A stretch of DNA of 64,000 nucleotides from Diphasiastrum complanatum. Its lineage: Eukaryota > Streptophyta > Lycopodiopsida > Lycopodiales > Lycopodiaceae. Below the pieces are notes generated by a model. It worked only from the letters and a program-made list of their open reading frames with translations, had not been told where the DNA came from and did no database searches. The position numbers were made by a program, and so were the translations under genes. How positions within the stretch are numbered: position 1 is the stretch's first letter; every line of letters starts with the position of its first letter. Where the stretch lies: positions 8,818,864-8,882,863 of the forward strand of contig CM055111.1 of NCBI GenBank assembly GCA_029204225.1, given 5' to 3'. This document shows, piece by piece, positions 62,880 through 64,000 of this stretch.

Positions 62880-63825
62880 CAAGCAAACAACCGTTCAGTA
62901 GAAGAACACACACTGCACTTAAAAACATTACCAGCCTAAAACAGAGCTGAACACATCCGATCACGCGTCAGATTGATTCTAGTAAGATCATAGCAAGTGC
63001 CAAAAAACACACGAGACAGGGCGAGGGATACAATTATTCCAGTGTGAGCAAAAACGGGCGACTGACTCTAGCATGGGAGTCCTTGCAGGCGTCTAGGAGT
63101 CCAGTGCAGGCCTAAACCACGCTACTGCCGGATGCTTGCATGAAGCTCTAATCTTAAACCTTAAAAAACATGGAATTAGGGCAAGAAAATTGAAATTTGT
63201 GCTACGGATGTAGACGGGCAAAACGGAGGTCACAGGAGTCTCTACGGGCATGTGGAAATGCATTCTAGGCTCAGACATCACCTGAATCGGTTGCCCAGAA
63301 GTCATTTTTTGAAAATGGCAAAAAAAAAACAAGCATTTGGATTGTGGTGTTCAAATCTCGTAAGGCGTGCCGTAATGGTTGAAACTGACCCCGTAGGAAT
63401 TACCGTGGGCATGAAGAAAGATGGTCTAGAGCCAAACTACGCTTGATTTGGTTGCCTACAGCTCAATGTCAACACTTGCAAAAAAACAAGCCTACACTTA
63501 CCAAAAATTGAAAACTGATCAATCCGATCTGCGCGAAGCTCAAATCTCCCTGGCACCATGCACATCACCTCCATATCGCCGAGTAGATGCCTTTCAACTA
63601 TGCACATGCCTCGATTGGACACCCATATCTCAAAACAAAAAAAATTACCTCCTCCACGGCTGGCGTGATTCTGGCCGTGAAGAGGTGCAAAAGTTTTTTA
63701 ATATACCTTTTTTCTTGAATGCGATTTTGGAATGCGATTCTGGGAGGAGAAACACGTTTCTCAAAAACGCGGTTTCCGAAACGTCCCCTCCCAGAATCGC
63801 GATTCTGTGCAACTATGGTTAAAAC
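62880..63825 (-). mobile_element. hAT-like element 5' terminal region, copy 2
   Basis: A second copy of 43,458-44,290 in the same orientation, with clear but incomplete identity. Matching ends at about 62,880, just where copy 1 has its BED exon. The outer end carries AATCGCGATTC and CTATGGTTA. A hairpin near the terminus has 13-bp perfect arms (GCGATTCTGGGAG at about 63,732-63,744 and its complement at about 63,788-63,800). No transposase is attached, so this may be a deletion derivative. Confidence 0.6.
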
Positions 63826-64000
63826 TAGTTTTATATTGTTATAAATTTTATTTTTCTTGAGATTTGACATACAAGACAAAATCATGAAATAAGAAATAGT
63901 ACATCTTATTATTAAACAAGTAATTTGACAAGTTTTTTAAGATTTTATGACATAATATTATGTCAAATTGGTGATGTCATAAAGCATTTAGTTTATTAAT
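63826..64000. other. window edge, AT-rich
   Basis: Very AT-rich DNA with no feature. A TGACATAATATTATGTCA palindrome lies at about 63,948-63,965. Confidence 0.6.

Overview
This is AT-rich nuclear DNA of a land plant, very probably a large, repeat-heavy genome. The evidence is: plant-type Ty1/copia and Ty3/gypsy retroelements with primer-binding sites of the initiator-Met-tRNA type; an ABCG (white-brown complex) half-transporter split by GT-AG introns; a plant TPR protein; hAT and Tnp2-like transposon debris; and very long (TC)n arrays. The lineage cannot be fixed from the sequence. A non-seed vascular plant such as a fern is only a guess. I saw no intact host gene and no rRNA, CRISPR or bacterial features. 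tRNA genes were not systematically searched.

The main structure is a giant inverted repeat. The left arm (about 9,646-20,058) and right arm (about 48,207-60,335) are reverse complements over more than 10 kb, separated by a 28-kb spacer. Each arm carries one copy of the same nine-exon ABCG gene (minus strand at 10,167-13,497; plus strand at 56,353-59,798), the same copia fragments, a Ulp1-like fragment and a microsatellite at equivalent positions. The arms differ by block indels: about 0.8 kb only in the left arm, and about 1.8 kb (including an LTR) plus about 0.45 kb only in the right. The two ABCG copies carry different disabling lesions, so both look like pseudogenes.

Layout. 1-727: chimeric copia debris. 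728-8,654: a decayed Tnp2/KDZ-like transposase-derived gene, a (TC)108 array and unrecognised sequence. 9,646-20,058: left arm. 20,788-26,037: a nearly complete copia element (A, minus strand) with its 3' LTR but almost no 5' LTR. 26,045-31,424: copia B (minus), cut off in its RT. 31,425-33,600: copia C (minus), joined to B through one LTR-like segment. 35,023-36,429: internally deleted copia E (minus). 37,620-39,685: copia D (plus) with a 1-kb 3' LTR. 39,690-43,160: a gypsy element whose gag is inverted relative to its pol, next to a hAT BED-finger exon. 44,969-46,886: a frameshifted TPR pseudogene (minus). 48,207-60,335: right arm. 60,375-64,000: unrecognised DNA and a second hAT terminal region.

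The parts do not form a working pathway. The window records retroelement insertion, LTR and ectopic recombination, microsatellite growth and one large inverted duplication.
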